Source of the DNA: Actinomadura barringtoniae
GTDB taxonomy: Bacteria; Actinomycetota; Actinomycetes; Streptosporangiales; Streptosporangiaceae
Direction: 5' to 3'
DNA: 64,000 nucleotides
Assembly (NCBI RefSeq): GCF_017573505.1
Contig: NZ_JAGEOJ010000006.1
Location: forward strand, 434,001-498,000
Shown here piece after piece: positions 16,577 through 25,779 of this stretch. Every line of letters begins with the position of its first letter. Position 1 is the first letter of the stretch. The notes under the pieces are model-generated. The model had not been told where the DNA came from, ran no database searches, and was given only the letters and a program-made list of their open reading frames with translations. A program made the position numbers and the translations under genes.

Positions 16577-17878
16577 ATGACCGAGATCCTCATGCCCCGC
16601 CTCTCCGACACGATGGAGGAGGGCGTCGTCAGCGCGTGGCAGAAGCAGCCGGGCGACGAGATCGCCGTCGGCGACGTCCTGGTCGACATCGAGACCGACA
16701 AGGCCGTCATGGAGTACGAGGCCTACGAGGCCGGCGTGCTGGAGAAGATCCTGGTCGGCGACGGCGAGACGGCCGCCATCGGCGCCCCCATCGCCGTCAT
16801 CGCCCCCAAGGGTGCCGCGGCCGCCGCCCCGGCGGCCGCGCCCGCGCCCGCGCAGCCCAAGCCTGAGCCCGAGCCCGCTCCGGCCCCTGCTCCTGCCCCG
16901 GCGCCCGAGCCGGTCACGGTCGCCGAGAAGCCCGCTCCCGCGCCTGCTCCGGTGGCAGCCGTTCCGGCGTCGAACGGGTCGGGCCGTCCCGCGTCGCGCC
17001 CGCCGTCGTCTCCGCTGGCGCGCCGCCTGGCCCGCGACCACGGTCTGGACCTGGCGACGATCACCGGCACCGGTCCGGGCGGACGGATCGTCCGCGCCGA
17101 CATCGAGGCCGCGATCCGTTCCGAACCCACGGCCGCACCGGCTCCGGCGACGGCCCCTCCGGTCTCTGCGCCCGCTCCGCAGCAGCCGGTCGGGGACGAC
17201 GTGGAGGTCGTGCCGCTCAACCGGTTCCGGAAGGTGGCCGCGCGCCGCCTCACCGAGAGCAAGCGGAACGCGCCGCACTTCTACCTCACCCGGGACGTGG
17301 ACGCCGAGGCCCTGGTGGCCTTCCGGGCGACCATGAACGAGGCGCTCGCCCCCGCCAAGATCAGCGTGAACGACCTGATCGTCAAGGCCTGCGCGACCGC
17401 GCTGCGCGAGCACCCCGAGATCAACGTCTCGTTCACCGAGGACAACCTGCTCGTCCACAAGAAGATCAACGTGGGTGTGGCGGTCGCGGTCGAGGACGGC
17501 CTGCTGGTGCCGGTCATCCGCGACGCCGACCGCAAGGGCGTCGCCGAGATCGGCGCCGAGACCCGCGCGCTGGCCGCCAAGGCCCGCGACGGCAAGCTCG
17601 GCCCGAACGAGATGAGCGGCGGCACGTTCAGCGTCAGCAACCTGGGCATGTTCGGCATCGACACCTTCTCGGCGGTCATCAACCCGCCGGAGTCGGCGAT
17701 CCTGGCCGTCGGCGCGGTGCGGGACGAGCCGGTCGTCAAGGACGGCGAGATCGTGCCCGGCAAGCGCATGTCGGTGACGGCCTCGTTCGACCACCGCGCC
17801 ATTGACGGCGCGACCGGCGCCAAGTTCCTGGCCCGGCTGGCCGAGCTCCTGGAGAAGCCGCTCCTGATCGTCTCCTGA
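16577..17878 (+). CDS. pdhC: 2-oxoacid dehydrogenase E2 (dihydrolipoyl acyltransferase)
   Basis: A 433-residue E2. A single lipoyl domain covers residues 1-80 (lipoyl Lys in DIETDKAVMEYEA). A Pro/Ala-rich linker follows, then the peripheral subunit-binding domain near 138-175 (SPLARRLARDHGLDLATITG), another linker, and the catalytic domain from about 205. The active site is SFDHRAIDGATG near the C-terminus. The ATG at 16577 follows CCAGGAGACCCC; longer reading frames upstream are non-homologous. The enzyme transfers the acyl group to CoA. No E3 gene follows, so a shared lipoamide dehydrogenase must come from elsewhere. Confidence 0.93.
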   Translation: MTEILMPRLSDTMEEGVVSAWQKQPGDEIAVGDVLVDIETDKAVMEYEAYEAGVLEKILVGDGETAAIGAPIAVIAPKGAAAAAPAAAPAPAQPKPEPEPAPAPAPAPAPEPVTVAEKPAPAPAPVAAVPASNGSGRPASRPPSSPLARRLARDHGLDLATITGTGPGGRIVRADIEAAIRSEPTAAPAPATAPPVSAPAPQQPVGDDVEVVPLNRFRKVAARRLTESKRNAPHFYLTRDVDAEALVAFRATMNEALAPAKISVNDLIVKACATALREHPEINVSFTEDNLLVHKKINVGVAVAVEDGLLVPVIRDADRKGVAEIGAETRALAAKARDGKLGPNEMSGGTFSVSNLGMFGIDTFSAVINPPESAILAVGAVRDEPVVKDGEIVPGKRMSVTASFDHRAIDGATGAKFLARLAELLEKPLLIVS

Positions 17879-17888
17879 CCCAGCGCCG

Positions 17889-17919
17889 ATGCGCCCGCCG
17901 TCCCGGACGGCGGGCGCAT
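17889..17919 (+). terminator. Hairpin terminator of the E1-E2 operon
   Basis: ATGCGCCCGCCGTCC (17889-17903) and GGACGGCGGGCGCAT (17905-17919) are perfectly complementary and begin 11 bases after the E2 stop. Only a short T-poor tail follows, which is common for terminators in GC-rich actinomycetes. Confidence 0.75.
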
Positions 17920-18000
17920 TGTGCTCTACCGAGATGATCATGGCTGCTAGGCTCCCGGGCCACCAGTCGATCTTTCCCGCATCGGCGAAGGAGCTCCCCC

Positions 18001-19008
18001 GTGCCGATTTCCCGCCGGTTCATCCCTCTCCTGACTCTCACCGCCGCCGTCGCTCTGACCGGCGCCTGCTCGTCCACCGACCACTCGGCCGGACGCGTCG
18101 CCGCCACGAGCGCCGAGAAGGGCGCCGAGAAGGGCGCCGCCAACAGCCAGGCGGCGACCGACCTCTACGTGGACCCGGACTCCAACCCGGCGCGCTGGGC
18201 GCGCGACAACGCCGGTGACGGCCGCGCCGCGCGCATCAAGGCGGCCATCGCCGACAAGCCGATCGCCCGCTGGTTCGGCGACTGGGACAACGACATCGCG
18301 GGCGCCGTCTCCGGCTACGTGGGCGCGGCCCAGACAGCCGGGAAGACCCCCGTCCTCGTCGCCTACAACGTGCCCGGCCGCGACTGCAACGGCCACTCCG
18401 ACGGCGGTGCCGGTGACGCCGCGGCCTACCGTACGTGGATCGACAAGTTCGCCGGCGGCATCGGCGACCGGCCCGCGATCGTGGTCGTCGAGCCCGACGC
18501 CGTCGCCCAGCTCGACTGCATCCCCGAGGGCGAGCGGCAGCTGCGCCTGGACCTGATGAAGTACGCGGTCGACCAGCTCAAGGCCAAGGCGTCGAACGCC
18601 TGGACCTACCTGGACGGCGGCAACGCCAAGTGGATCGCCGCCGCGACGATGGCCCAGCGCCTCAAGGACGCGGGCATCACCAACGCCCGCGGCTTCTCGG
18701 TGAACGTGTCGAACTACTACACGACCGCCGAGTCCGACGCCTACGCCAACGACGTGAACAACGCCCTCGGCACCGCCAAGAAGTACGTGATCGACACCAG
18801 CCGCAACGGCAACGGTTCCAACGGCGAGTGGTGCAACCCGGCGGGCCGCAAGCTCGGCGCCGCGCCCCAGCCCGGCACCGGTGGTGCCGAGCTGGAGCTG
18901 TGGGTCAAGGTCCCCGGCGACTCCGACGGTCCCTGCGGCATCGGCCCGAACGTCCCGGCCGGGCAGTTCAGCCCCGACCTGGCCGTTCACCTGATCGACG
19001 GCAACTAG
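18001..19008 (+). CDS. Glycoside hydrolase family 6 (cellobiohydrolase/endoglucanase), probably lipid-anchored
   Basis: A 335-residue secreted protein. The signal peptide ends LTGACSS, a lipobox-like cysteine, so it may be lipid-anchored rather than free. A spacer with two EKGA repeats follows, then a compact GH6 catalytic domain from about residue 54. Catalytic features are YNVPGRDCNGHSDGGA near 121, VVVEPDAVAQLDC near 160, and WVKVPGDSDGPC near 300, corresponding to the acid and base regions of Cel6 enzymes. There is no carbohydrate-binding module. It cleaves beta-1,4-glucan. The GTG start follows AAGGAG, and the gene is convergent with the GH1 gene 25 bases away. Confidence 0.9.
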   Translation: MPISRRFIPLLTLTAAVALTGACSSTDHSAGRVAATSAEKGAEKGAANSQAATDLYVDPDSNPARWARDNAGDGRAARIKAAIADKPIARWFGDWDNDIAGAVSGYVGAAQTAGKTPVLVAYNVPGRDCNGHSDGGAGDAAAYRTWIDKFAGGIGDRPAIVVVEPDAVAQLDCIPEGERQLRLDLMKYAVDQLKAKASNAWTYLDGGNAKWIAAATMAQRLKDAGITNARGFSVNVSNYYTTAESDAYANDVNNALGTAKKYVIDTSRNGNGSNGEWCNPAGRKLGAAPQPGTGGAELELWVKVPGDSDGPCGIGPNVPAGQFSPDLAVHLIDGN

Positions 19009-19033
19009 GCCGCAGAGCGCTCCGGCGGGGCGG

Positions 19034-20530
19034 TCAGAAGCCGCCTCGCCGGATGACGTCGCGGTACCAGAGCGCGCTGCGCTTGGGCACGCGGCGCTGC
19101 GTCTTGTAGTCGACGTAGACGATGCCGAAGCGCATCGAGTAGCCCTGGTTCCACTCGAAGTTGTCCATGAGCGACCAGGCGAAGTAACCCTGGAGCGGCA
19201 CGCCCTTGGCCATCGCGCGGTGCGCGGCCGCAAGGTGGTCGTGCATGAACTTCACGCGCTGCTTGTCCTCGATGCGCTTGTGCTTGCCCAGGTACTCCTT
19301 GGTGGCGATCCCGTTCTCGGTCACCACCAGAGGCGTCCTCGGGTAGTCGCGGTGCAGGCGCACGAGCAGGTCTTCCAGCCCCTGCGGGTAGATCTGCTGC
19401 CAGCTGGCGGCCGAACGCGGATGTTTGACGACGGCGTTGTTGTGCCGGTCCCGGTAGGCGGGCGAGTAGTACTGCACGCCCAGGACGTCGATGGGCGACC
19501 CGATGATGGCCATGTCGCCCGAACGGATCTTCTTGGGCATCGGGCTGTGCTTGGCGATCCAGTTGTAGGGCCCGGAGGGGTAGTGGCCGTGCAGGACCGG
19601 CTCCAGATAGAGCCGGTTGGAGAAGTCGTCGAACCAGTTGGCGGCCTTCTTCGCCCCGGATGAACGGTCGGACGGGTAGACCGGCGACATGTTGAGCGCG
19701 ATCCCGATCTTCCCGCCCGCGCCGCTGGCACGGTGCGCCTGGACGGCCATGCCGTGCCCGAGCATGAGGTGATGCAGGACGACGAAGGCGCGGGCGTCGC
19801 TCTTGACGCCGGGCGCGTGGACGTTCCAGCGGTAGCCGTTCTGCACGAAGGTCTTCGGCTCGTTCAGCGTCATCCAGGTGTCGACCTGGTCGCCGAGCGC
19901 CTCGAACATCAGTTGCGCGTAGTCGGCGAACCGCTTGGCCGTGTCGCGCGACTCCCAGCCGCCGTGGTTCTGCAGCGCCTGCGGCAGGTCCCAGTGGAAG
20001 AGCGTGGCCATGGGCTTGATGCCGCGGGCGCGCAGCCCGTCGACGAGCCGCTTGTAGAAGTCCATCCCCTTGTGGTTGACGGCGCCCTTCCCGGTGGGCT
20101 GGATCCGCGACCAGGCGATCGAGAACCGGTAGCCGCGCAGCCCGAGCCACTTCATCAGGTCCAGGTCGGCCTTCATCCGGTGGTAGTGGTCGTCGGCGAC
20201 GTCGCCGGTGTCGCCGTGCAGGATCCGTCCGCGCTGGTGGCTGAAGGTGTCCCAGATGGTCTTGCCCCGGCCGTCGGCGTGCACCGCGCCCTCGATCTGG
20301 TACGCGGCGGTGGCCGTCCCGAAGACGAAGCCCGGCGGGAAGCTCGTTCCGACCAGCTCCCGCATCGGCTCGGCCATGGGGTGCGGCAGCGGCGGCCCGG
20401 CGGGATCGGCGAGCGCGCCGAGCGGGACGGCCAGGGCGTCCATCGAGGCCGCGGAGGCCGAGACCGTTCCGGTCATGCCTGCGGCGGCGGCGCCGAGCAG
20501 CAGGGTCCGTCGGGAAAGCGGGTCGGGCAC
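19034..20530 (-). CDS. Secreted GH1 beta-glucosidase (Tat substrate)
   Basis: A 498-residue family 1 glycoside hydrolase. A twin-arginine signal (SRRTLLLGAAAAG) starts at residue 6. The catalytic domain begins near 67 (FPPGFVFGTATAAYQIEGA). The acid/base Glu lies in TLNEPKTF and the nucleophile Glu in VVTENGIATK. The aglycone loop YFAWSLMDNFEWNQGYSMRFG follows. It would hydrolyse cello-oligosaccharides outside the cell, complementing the GH6 enzyme next door. Export of a GH1 by Tat is notable because many bacterial GH1 enzymes are cytoplasmic. The start is GTG at 20530. Confidence 0.93.
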   Translation of the reverse strand: MPDPLSRRTLLLGAAAAGMTGTVSASAASMDALAVPLGALADPAGPPLPHPMAEPMRELVGTSFPPGFVFGTATAAYQIEGAVHADGRGKTIWDTFSHQRGRILHGDTGDVADDHYHRMKADLDLMKWLGLRGYRFSIAWSRIQPTGKGAVNHKGMDFYKRLVDGLRARGIKPMATLFHWDLPQALQNHGGWESRDTAKRFADYAQLMFEALGDQVDTWMTLNEPKTFVQNGYRWNVHAPGVKSDARAFVVLHHLMLGHGMAVQAHRASGAGGKIGIALNMSPVYPSDRSSGAKKAANWFDDFSNRLYLEPVLHGHYPSGPYNWIAKHSPMPKKIRSGDMAIIGSPIDVLGVQYYSPAYRDRHNNAVVKHPRSAASWQQIYPQGLEDLLVRLHRDYPRTPLVVTENGIATKEYLGKHKRIEDKQRVKFMHDHLAAAHRAMAKGVPLQGYFAWSLMDNFEWNQGYSMRFGIVYVDYKTQRRVPKRSALWYRDVIRRGGF

Positions 20531-20632
20531 AGTGACTCCTCTCGTGCCCCCGATACCGGCTCTGACCTCATAGAACGTCAGGTGACTCGCCAGTACCAGG
20601 AGCGCGAGAGGAAGACCTATGTCATCTCCGAA

Positions 20633-23600
20633 TCACGGAATCGTTCCTGAGCCGGTGACGGGCCTGATCAGCACCGAGTACGCGTAGTCCTGATCCGGGT
20701 GGACTTGGTATTGCGGCTGCACAGGGTTGGGTGTGTCGCCCATGCCGGTGACCGCGTGGTCGACGTGCAGGGTGTTCCAGCCCGGGTTGCGGACGCGTGC
20801 GAACGGGTACAGCGCCCGGTCCAGATCGTCGTACGGGGTGGCCGAGACCTCCAGGTCGCCGCTCACCAGAAGTCCGACCTTTCCGTCGGTGAGCGTCGCC
20901 CATCGGACGTCGTCGTGGTTGGCGTGATCCTGCGGCCGGTAGTACGACTCGTAGAGATCGTCGACCGCCGACGACCAGACGCCCATCTTCACGCCGTCCT
21001 TGCGATCGACGTAGTTGCCGACCGGTCCGCGCCCGTACCAGGCGAGCTTCGTGAACGCGTCGGGCATCTTGATCGTGAAGCCGACACGCGCGAGGTAGGG
21101 CAGGGTGCGGACGCCGCCCTGCGGGCTGACCTTGTGGCTGAGCTCGATCTGTCCCGAGCCGTCCACCACGTACGTCGCCGTCTGGTCGAACCACGCGGAC
21201 GCGTAGCCGGGCGCGGAGACCTTGCTCGGAATCGAGATCGACACCTTGCCGTCGCCGCCCGGCGTCACCGTGATCGCGCCGGGGGTGGTGACCAGCCGGT
21301 CGAGCCCGGCCTTACGCCAGTCCTCACCCTCGGCCCTCCCCCACGTGTAGGTCTCGTTGCTGGTCGGCGGGCGCCACACGTCCAGCTCGGGTCCGGTCTT
21401 CACCAGCTCGGTGCCCTTGTAGCGCATCGAGGTCAGCGTGCCCTTGGCCTTGTCGAAGACGTAGCGGAAGTCCTGGCCGGACACGACCACGTCCTTGTCG
21501 CCCTGCTCGGTCCTCACCGTTCCGGTGGCCGGCCATCGGACGCCCGGCACGTCGGTCCCGCCGACGGAGAACTGGCCGAAGCCGACGACGTGCCCGGAGG
21601 ACTTCTGGACCGCGTCCACGCTCAGCCAGCGTTCGGCGCCGTGCGGGTTGGCGGGCGGCGCCGGGACCGCCGGGTTCACGCTGCCGCCCGGCGCCACGTT
21701 CAGCGGCAGGGTGCCCGACCGCAGCGTCCGGCCGCCCTCGGTGTAGCGCCAGCGCAGCTCCAGGTCGCCGGTTCCGGCGAACGCACGCTCGCTGGAGACG
21801 GTGACCTGCCCGCCGTCGCGGTCGACGCGGATCGGCGAGTGCACCCACGCCAGCTGCGCCAGTTCGGGCTGCTCGTAGCGGTCCGAGCCCACGAGCCCGT
21901 CGTCGCCGGACCAGCTCTCGCCGTTGGACAGGAACGTGCCCTTGGTCGTGAACTTGTCGAAGTTCAGGGCCAGCAGGGCGTCCTTCTTCGGGTCTGCGCC
22001 CGCGGCCATCTCGGTCGGCGTCAGCGCCCGCCCGTAGATCCGTACGTCGTCGACGGACCCGTGCGCCATGCGGCCCTTGAGGGCGTCCTGCATGGATTCG
22101 GAGTTGCGGCCCACGTTGACGTCCCACGACGACCAGTCGATGTTGCCCGAGTAGGCGACCCGCCCGGCCTCCTTGCCGTCCACGTAGACCACCAGGGCCG
22201 AGCCGTCGTAGGCACCGGTCACGCGGTGCCAGGTGTCGTACCAGTCGGCCGGAACGGGCGCCCATGCGGTCCGCCACTTGCCGGCGCTGTAGATGAAGAA
22301 CTCCAGGGTGTTCTGATCGTGCATCTTCAGGCCGTACTGGTGGTTGCCCTTGGTGACGATGGTGAAATCGCCGGTCCAGGGCTGCGCGGGCTTCACCCAC
22401 GCGTCCAGGCTCACCTGGTTGCCGGTGAGGTCCAGCTTGCGATCCCGATAGACCTCAACGAAGTCGTCGAGCCCTGAAAAGTAGAGGCCCTTCCCTCGAT
22501 GACCGTCGGCCCTCTTGGGAAGGCCCTGCAACCAGCTCTTGATGTGGTTGGACGAGCCGTCGGGCGTGGTCGTGAGCGGCTGGCGAAGGTTGGCCTCGGC
22601 CCAGTCCCAGATGAAGCCTCCCTGCAGTTGCGGATGCTTGCGGACGGCCTCCCAGAACTCCCGGAAGTTGCCGAGGCTGTTGCCCATGGCGTGCGCGTAC
22701 TCGCCCATGATGAGCGGCCGCGTCGTGGTGGCCGCCATCGCGTCCAGCTGCTGCGGTGTCGGGTAGCGCGGCCCGTAGACGTTGGCGTACGGGGCGTCGC
22801 CGTTCGGGGTGTTGGACTGGTGGTAGAGCGGCCGCGTGGGCTCGTTGGCCTTGGCGTAGTCGGCCATCTTGTAGTGCGCCGCGCCCAGGCCCGCCTCGTT
22901 GCCGGTGTCCCACATCAGCACGCTCGGGTGGTTCTTGTCGCGCGCGATCATCGCGGCGAAGCGGTCCGCGAACGCCTTCTGGTATTCGGGACGGTCGGCC
23001 GGGCAGTCGGTCGGGCCGGGCGGCTGGGTGCAGTCCTGGTGGTTGTGGGTCTCGATGTCGACCTCGTCGTCGATCCACAGCCCCTTCCGGTCCGCCAGGT
23101 CGTACAGGTAGGGGTCGGACGGGTAATGCGCGGTACGCAGTGCGTTGATGTTGAGCTTCTTCATCAGCGCGACGTCGGACTCCTGCCGCTCACGGGTCTG
23201 GTGGCGGCCGGTGTCGGGGTCGGTCTCGGGCCGGTTCACCCCCTTGATCAGGATGCGCTTGCCGTTGACGAGGAGCTGCTTGTCCCTGATCTCGATCTTG
23301 CGGAAGCCGATGGTCTCCGACGTCCGGTGCACGACGTGCCCGCCCGGATCGACCAGGTCCAGCGCCACCGTGTAGAGGTTCGGCGTCTCGTCCGACCATT
23401 TCAGGGGGTCGCTGACGGCGGCCGACAGCGTGACCGGTGTGCTCTCGCCGTTCACCTCGGCCTTGTTCTCGAACGTCTGGACCGGCCTGCCGCGCGGATC
23501 GATCAGCGTCGCCTTGGCCGTGTAGGTGCCCTGGGCTCCGCCCTTATTGCCCACGGTCAGCGTGGCGTTCAGGGTGGCGTCGCGGTACGAGCCGTCCAGA

Positions 23601-24373
23601 TCAGTGGTGAAGTAGGCGTCGCGCACGTAGGCCTTGGGCGTGGAGTAGGCCCATACCGAACGGAAGATGCCGCTGTAACGCCACTGGTCATAGTCCTCGA
23701 GATACGAACCCGAGCTCCACCGGTGCACCTGGACCGCGACCGTATTGGCGCCGGTGTGAACGTCATCGGAGATGTCGAACTCGGCCGGACTGTAACCGCC
23801 CTGGTCATATCCGGCGTACTTCCCGTTCACCCATACGAAGTAGGCGCTCGTCACGCCTTCAAACCGCAGGAACGTACGACGCCCGCCCCAGTCCTTCGGC
23901 ACATCGAGCCGCTTGACATAGGCGCCCGTCGGATTGATGTCGCGCGGCGTCTTGGGCGGGTCGTCCGGCCACACCTCGGTCGGAATGTTGCGGAACACCG
24001 GATGGTCGAGCCGGTCGCTCTGCCAGGTGTGCGGGACCTTGGCGCTCGGCCACTTCGAGACGTCGTAGCCCTGCTGGTAGAAGCCCGCGGGCACCTGGTC
24101 CGGCCGTTCGACGACCTTGAGCCGCCAGTCCCCGTCCAGCGGCCGCGACCACGCCTGCTCGCGGGGGCGCAGCATCGCGTGCGGCGGTTCCTGGCCCTCC
24201 GACACCATCTGCGGATCGTCGAGATAGGTGTACGGATCGCTCGGCGCCACAACGGCTCGCCGGGGAGCCTTGGGGCTTTTGGGAGAGGTGGCCGTCGCCT
24301 TTCCCGGCAGGAATGCCATGACGACCAGGATGGAGACGAGAAAGGCGATAAGAGAACGGGAGCGAGAGGGCAT
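20633..24373 (-). CDS. Secreted GH2 beta-galactosidase with an inserted LamG-type domain
   Basis: A 1246-residue LacZ-like enzyme with a signal peptide (RSRSLIAFLVSILVVMAFLPG). The order is a GH2 sugar-binding domain, an immunoglobulin-like domain, and a TIM barrel (about 360-640) with acid/base Glu in DTGNEAGLG and nucleophile Glu in MGEYAHAMGNS. Next is a LamG/concanavalin-like domain (about 650-800, from GLYFSGLDDFVEV to DDVRIYGRAL). The C-terminus is DUF4981-like plus a Bgal small-chain domain. The LamG insertion is seen in actinomycete exo-enzymes and probably binds polysaccharide. I prefer the ATG at 24373 after AGGAGG over the TTG at 24394. Actual substrate (galactan, lactose or other) is uncertain. 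Confidence 0.9.
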   Translation of the reverse strand: MPSRSRSLIAFLVSILVVMAFLPGKATATSPKSPKAPRRAVVAPSDPYTYLDDPQMVSEGQEPPHAMLRPREQAWSRPLDGDWRLKVVERPDQVPAGFYQQGYDVSKWPSAKVPHTWQSDRLDHPVFRNIPTEVWPDDPPKTPRDINPTGAYVKRLDVPKDWGGRRTFLRFEGVTSAYFVWVNGKYAGYDQGGYSPAEFDISDDVHTGANTVAVQVHRWSSGSYLEDYDQWRYSGIFRSVWAYSTPKAYVRDAYFTTDLDGSYRDATLNATLTVGNKGGAQGTYTAKATLIDPRGRPVQTFENKAEVNGESTPVTLSAAVSDPLKWSDETPNLYTVALDLVDPGGHVVHRTSETIGFRKIEIRDKQLLVNGKRILIKGVNRPETDPDTGRHQTRERQESDVALMKKLNINALRTAHYPSDPYLYDLADRKGLWIDDEVDIETHNHQDCTQPPGPTDCPADRPEYQKAFADRFAAMIARDKNHPSVLMWDTGNEAGLGAAHYKMADYAKANEPTRPLYHQSNTPNGDAPYANVYGPRYPTPQQLDAMAATTTRPLIMGEYAHAMGNSLGNFREFWEAVRKHPQLQGGFIWDWAEANLRQPLTTTPDGSSNHIKSWLQGLPKRADGHRGKGLYFSGLDDFVEVYRDRKLDLTGNQVSLDAWVKPAQPWTGDFTIVTKGNHQYGLKMHDQNTLEFFIYSAGKWRTAWAPVPADWYDTWHRVTGAYDGSALVVYVDGKEAGRVAYSGNIDWSSWDVNVGRNSESMQDALKGRMAHGSVDDVRIYGRALTPTEMAAGADPKKDALLALNFDKFTTKGTFLSNGESWSGDDGLVGSDRYEQPELAQLAWVHSPIRVDRDGGQVTVSSERAFAGTGDLELRWRYTEGGRTLRSGTLPLNVAPGGSVNPAVPAPPANPHGAERWLSVDAVQKSSGHVVGFGQFSVGGTDVPGVRWPATGTVRTEQGDKDVVVSGQDFRYVFDKAKGTLTSMRYKGTELVKTGPELDVWRPPTSNETYTWGRAEGEDWRKAGLDRLVTTPGAITVTPGGDGKVSISIPSKVSAPGYASAWFDQTATYVVDGSGQIELSHKVSPQGGVRTLPYLARVGFTIKMPDAFTKLAWYGRGPVGNYVDRKDGVKMGVWSSAVDDLYESYYRPQDHANHDDVRWATLTDGKVGLLVSGDLEVSATPYDDLDRALYPFARVRNPGWNTLHVDHAVTGMGDTPNPVQPQYQVHPDQDYAYSVLIRPVTGSGTIP

Positions 24374-24473
24374 TGGGGGGTGGCGCCTCCTCAACAGGCG
24401 AGCTGCCCCCGATCAGCACGCGGGTTACGCCTGGGACGCTAAACGCGCTCCGCCACCCCGTCAATATCGAACG

Positions 24474-24549
24474 TCGGATGTCTCACCCGAGGGGCGTTCA
24501 ACCCGTCGATGTTCGCCCGCCGATGTTCACTCGCGGATGTCTCACTCGA
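24474..24549. repeat. Four degenerate copies of a short repeat upstream of the GH2 gene
   Basis: Copies resembling CGGATGTCTCACYCGA occur at about 24475-24490, 24505-24520, 24521-24534 and 24534-24549. The first and last are nearly identical, while the middle two read CGATGTTCGCCCGC and CGATGTTCACTCGC. They occupy the gap between the ROK stop codon and the GH2 leader, and the last copy runs into the ROK stop. Function unknown. Confidence 0.5.
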
Positions 24550-25681
24550 CGTGGAAGAGGCGCTCGTCGATTCGGTCAAGGGCGAGCCGTACGGCGCCGA
24601 GGCCGACCGCCGCGTCCCCGAGCGAGGACATCTCGATGCGGGTCGGGCTGAAGCAGAGCGGCCGGACGTGCCGGCTCAGCTCGGCGACCAGCCGTTCACC
24701 GGCCAGCGCCCCGCCGACCACCACCATCTCCGGGTCCAGCGCGAGCACCATGGCGGCCACGCCCTTGGACATGCCCTCGGCCAGCCGGTCGACCATCTCG
24801 ACGGCGTCCGGGTCGCCTTGGCCCGCCGCGACGAGCACGCGTTCGGCGGCGCGGCCGGAGCCCAGCGCGGGCCGGCCGCCGCCGATCAGCCGCGCCGTGG
24901 TGTCGATCCAGCCGAGTTCGGGCAGCATGCCGACCTCGCCCGCGGCGCCCCACCGGCCGCGGTGCAGCCGCCCGCCGACGATCACGCCGGCGCCGGTGTG
25001 CAGACCCGCCTGGACGGCCACCACGTCGTCGACGGCCTGGGCCGCGCCGCGCCACCGCTCGGCCATGGCGGCCAGGTTCGCGTCGTTCTCCACGTGGACC
25101 TTGCAGGGGAACGAACGGCCCAGCTCGCGGGCCAGGTTCAGGCCGTGCCAGCCCGGCACGACCGTGCACAGCGCCACCGTGCCGTCCGGGTCGATCACGC
25201 CCGGGGTGCCCGCGCCGACGGCCCACAGCGATGAGCGTTCCACCTCGGCCTCGGCCAGGCAGATCCGGACCGCCGCCCGGACCGCGGCCAGCCGCTCGGC
25301 GGGCTCCCATCCCACGTCCAGGTCGACCCGGTGGCGGGCCACGACCTCGCCGCTGAGGTCGGCGAGGAAGAGCTGGGTCCAGTGCGCGTCGATCTCGATG
25401 CCCAGCGCGTAGCCGGCCTCGGCGCGGAACCGGTAGCGCCGGGCGGGCCGCCCGAGTCCGGAGCCGGAGCGCGGGGCCACCTCGGAGACCAGGCCGCGCT
25501 CGGTCAGCTCGGCCAGCACGCCCTCGCACGTGGGCCGGGACAGCCCGACCTGCTTGGCCAGCTCACTGAGGGTCGGCTCGCCGCCGCCGCGCAGCGCCCG
25601 CAGGGTGGCGGCTGAGTTCAGCCGGCGCAGCACCGAGGGGTCCCCGCCGTGCAGGGCCCCGTGCAGGGAGATTTCGGACAC
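24542..25681 (-). CDS. ROK-family transcriptional regulator
   Basis: About 379 residues. The N-terminal winged helix (about 15-70: LRRLNSAATLRALRGGGEPTLSELAKQVGLSRPTCEGVLAEL) is followed by a ROK/actin-like sugar-binding fold (GIEIDAHWTQLFLADLSG, AVGAGTPGVIDPDG, HVENDANLAAMAER, AGLHTGAGVIVGGRLHRG). The usual ROK zinc site (GH...CxCGxxGC) is missing; the region reads EVGMLPELGWIDTT. The start is uncertain: a GTG at 25681 with AAGAGG just upstream is favoured, while an ORF start at 25726 would cover the divergent promoter. It probably represses the adjacent oxidoreductase/ABC operon in response to a sugar. Confidence 0.88.
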   Translation of the reverse strand: MSEISLHGALHGGDPSVLRRLNSAATLRALRGGGEPTLSELAKQVGLSRPTCEGVLAELTERGLVSEVAPRSGSGLGRPARRYRFRAEAGYALGIEIDAHWTQLFLADLSGEVVARHRVDLDVGWEPAERLAAVRAAVRICLAEAEVERSSLWAVGAGTPGVIDPDGTVALCTVVPGWHGLNLARELGRSFPCKVHVENDANLAAMAERWRGAAQAVDDVVAVQAGLHTGAGVIVGGRLHRGRWGAAGEVGMLPELGWIDTTARLIGGGRPALGSGRAAERVLVAAGQGDPDAVEMVDRLAEGMSKGVAAMVLALDPEMVVVGGALAGERLVAELSRHVRPLCFSPTRIEMSSLGDAAVGLGAVRLALDRIDERLFHVE

Positions 25682-25689
25682 AGTACCTC

Positions 25690-25752
25690 TTGACAGGGAT
25701 CGTGGGACCGGCGACATTATTGCCAACTTACTTACGAAACTGCCTTTCGTAA
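25690..25752 (+). promoter_or_regulatory. Promoter region and 21-base inverted repeat upstream of the Gfo/ABC operon
   Basis: TTGACA (25690-25695) and CATTAT (25715-25720) form a possible promoter with a long 19-base spacer. Just downstream TTACGAAA (25732-25739) and TTTCGTAA (25745-25752) make a perfect inverted repeat with a five-base centre. This AT-rich palindrome lies between the ROK gene and its divergent operon and would overlap the early transcribed region. It is the likely ROK operator. Confidence 0.6.
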
Positions 25753-25779
25753 AGAACTTCGCAGGTCAGCCCTGTCCAA

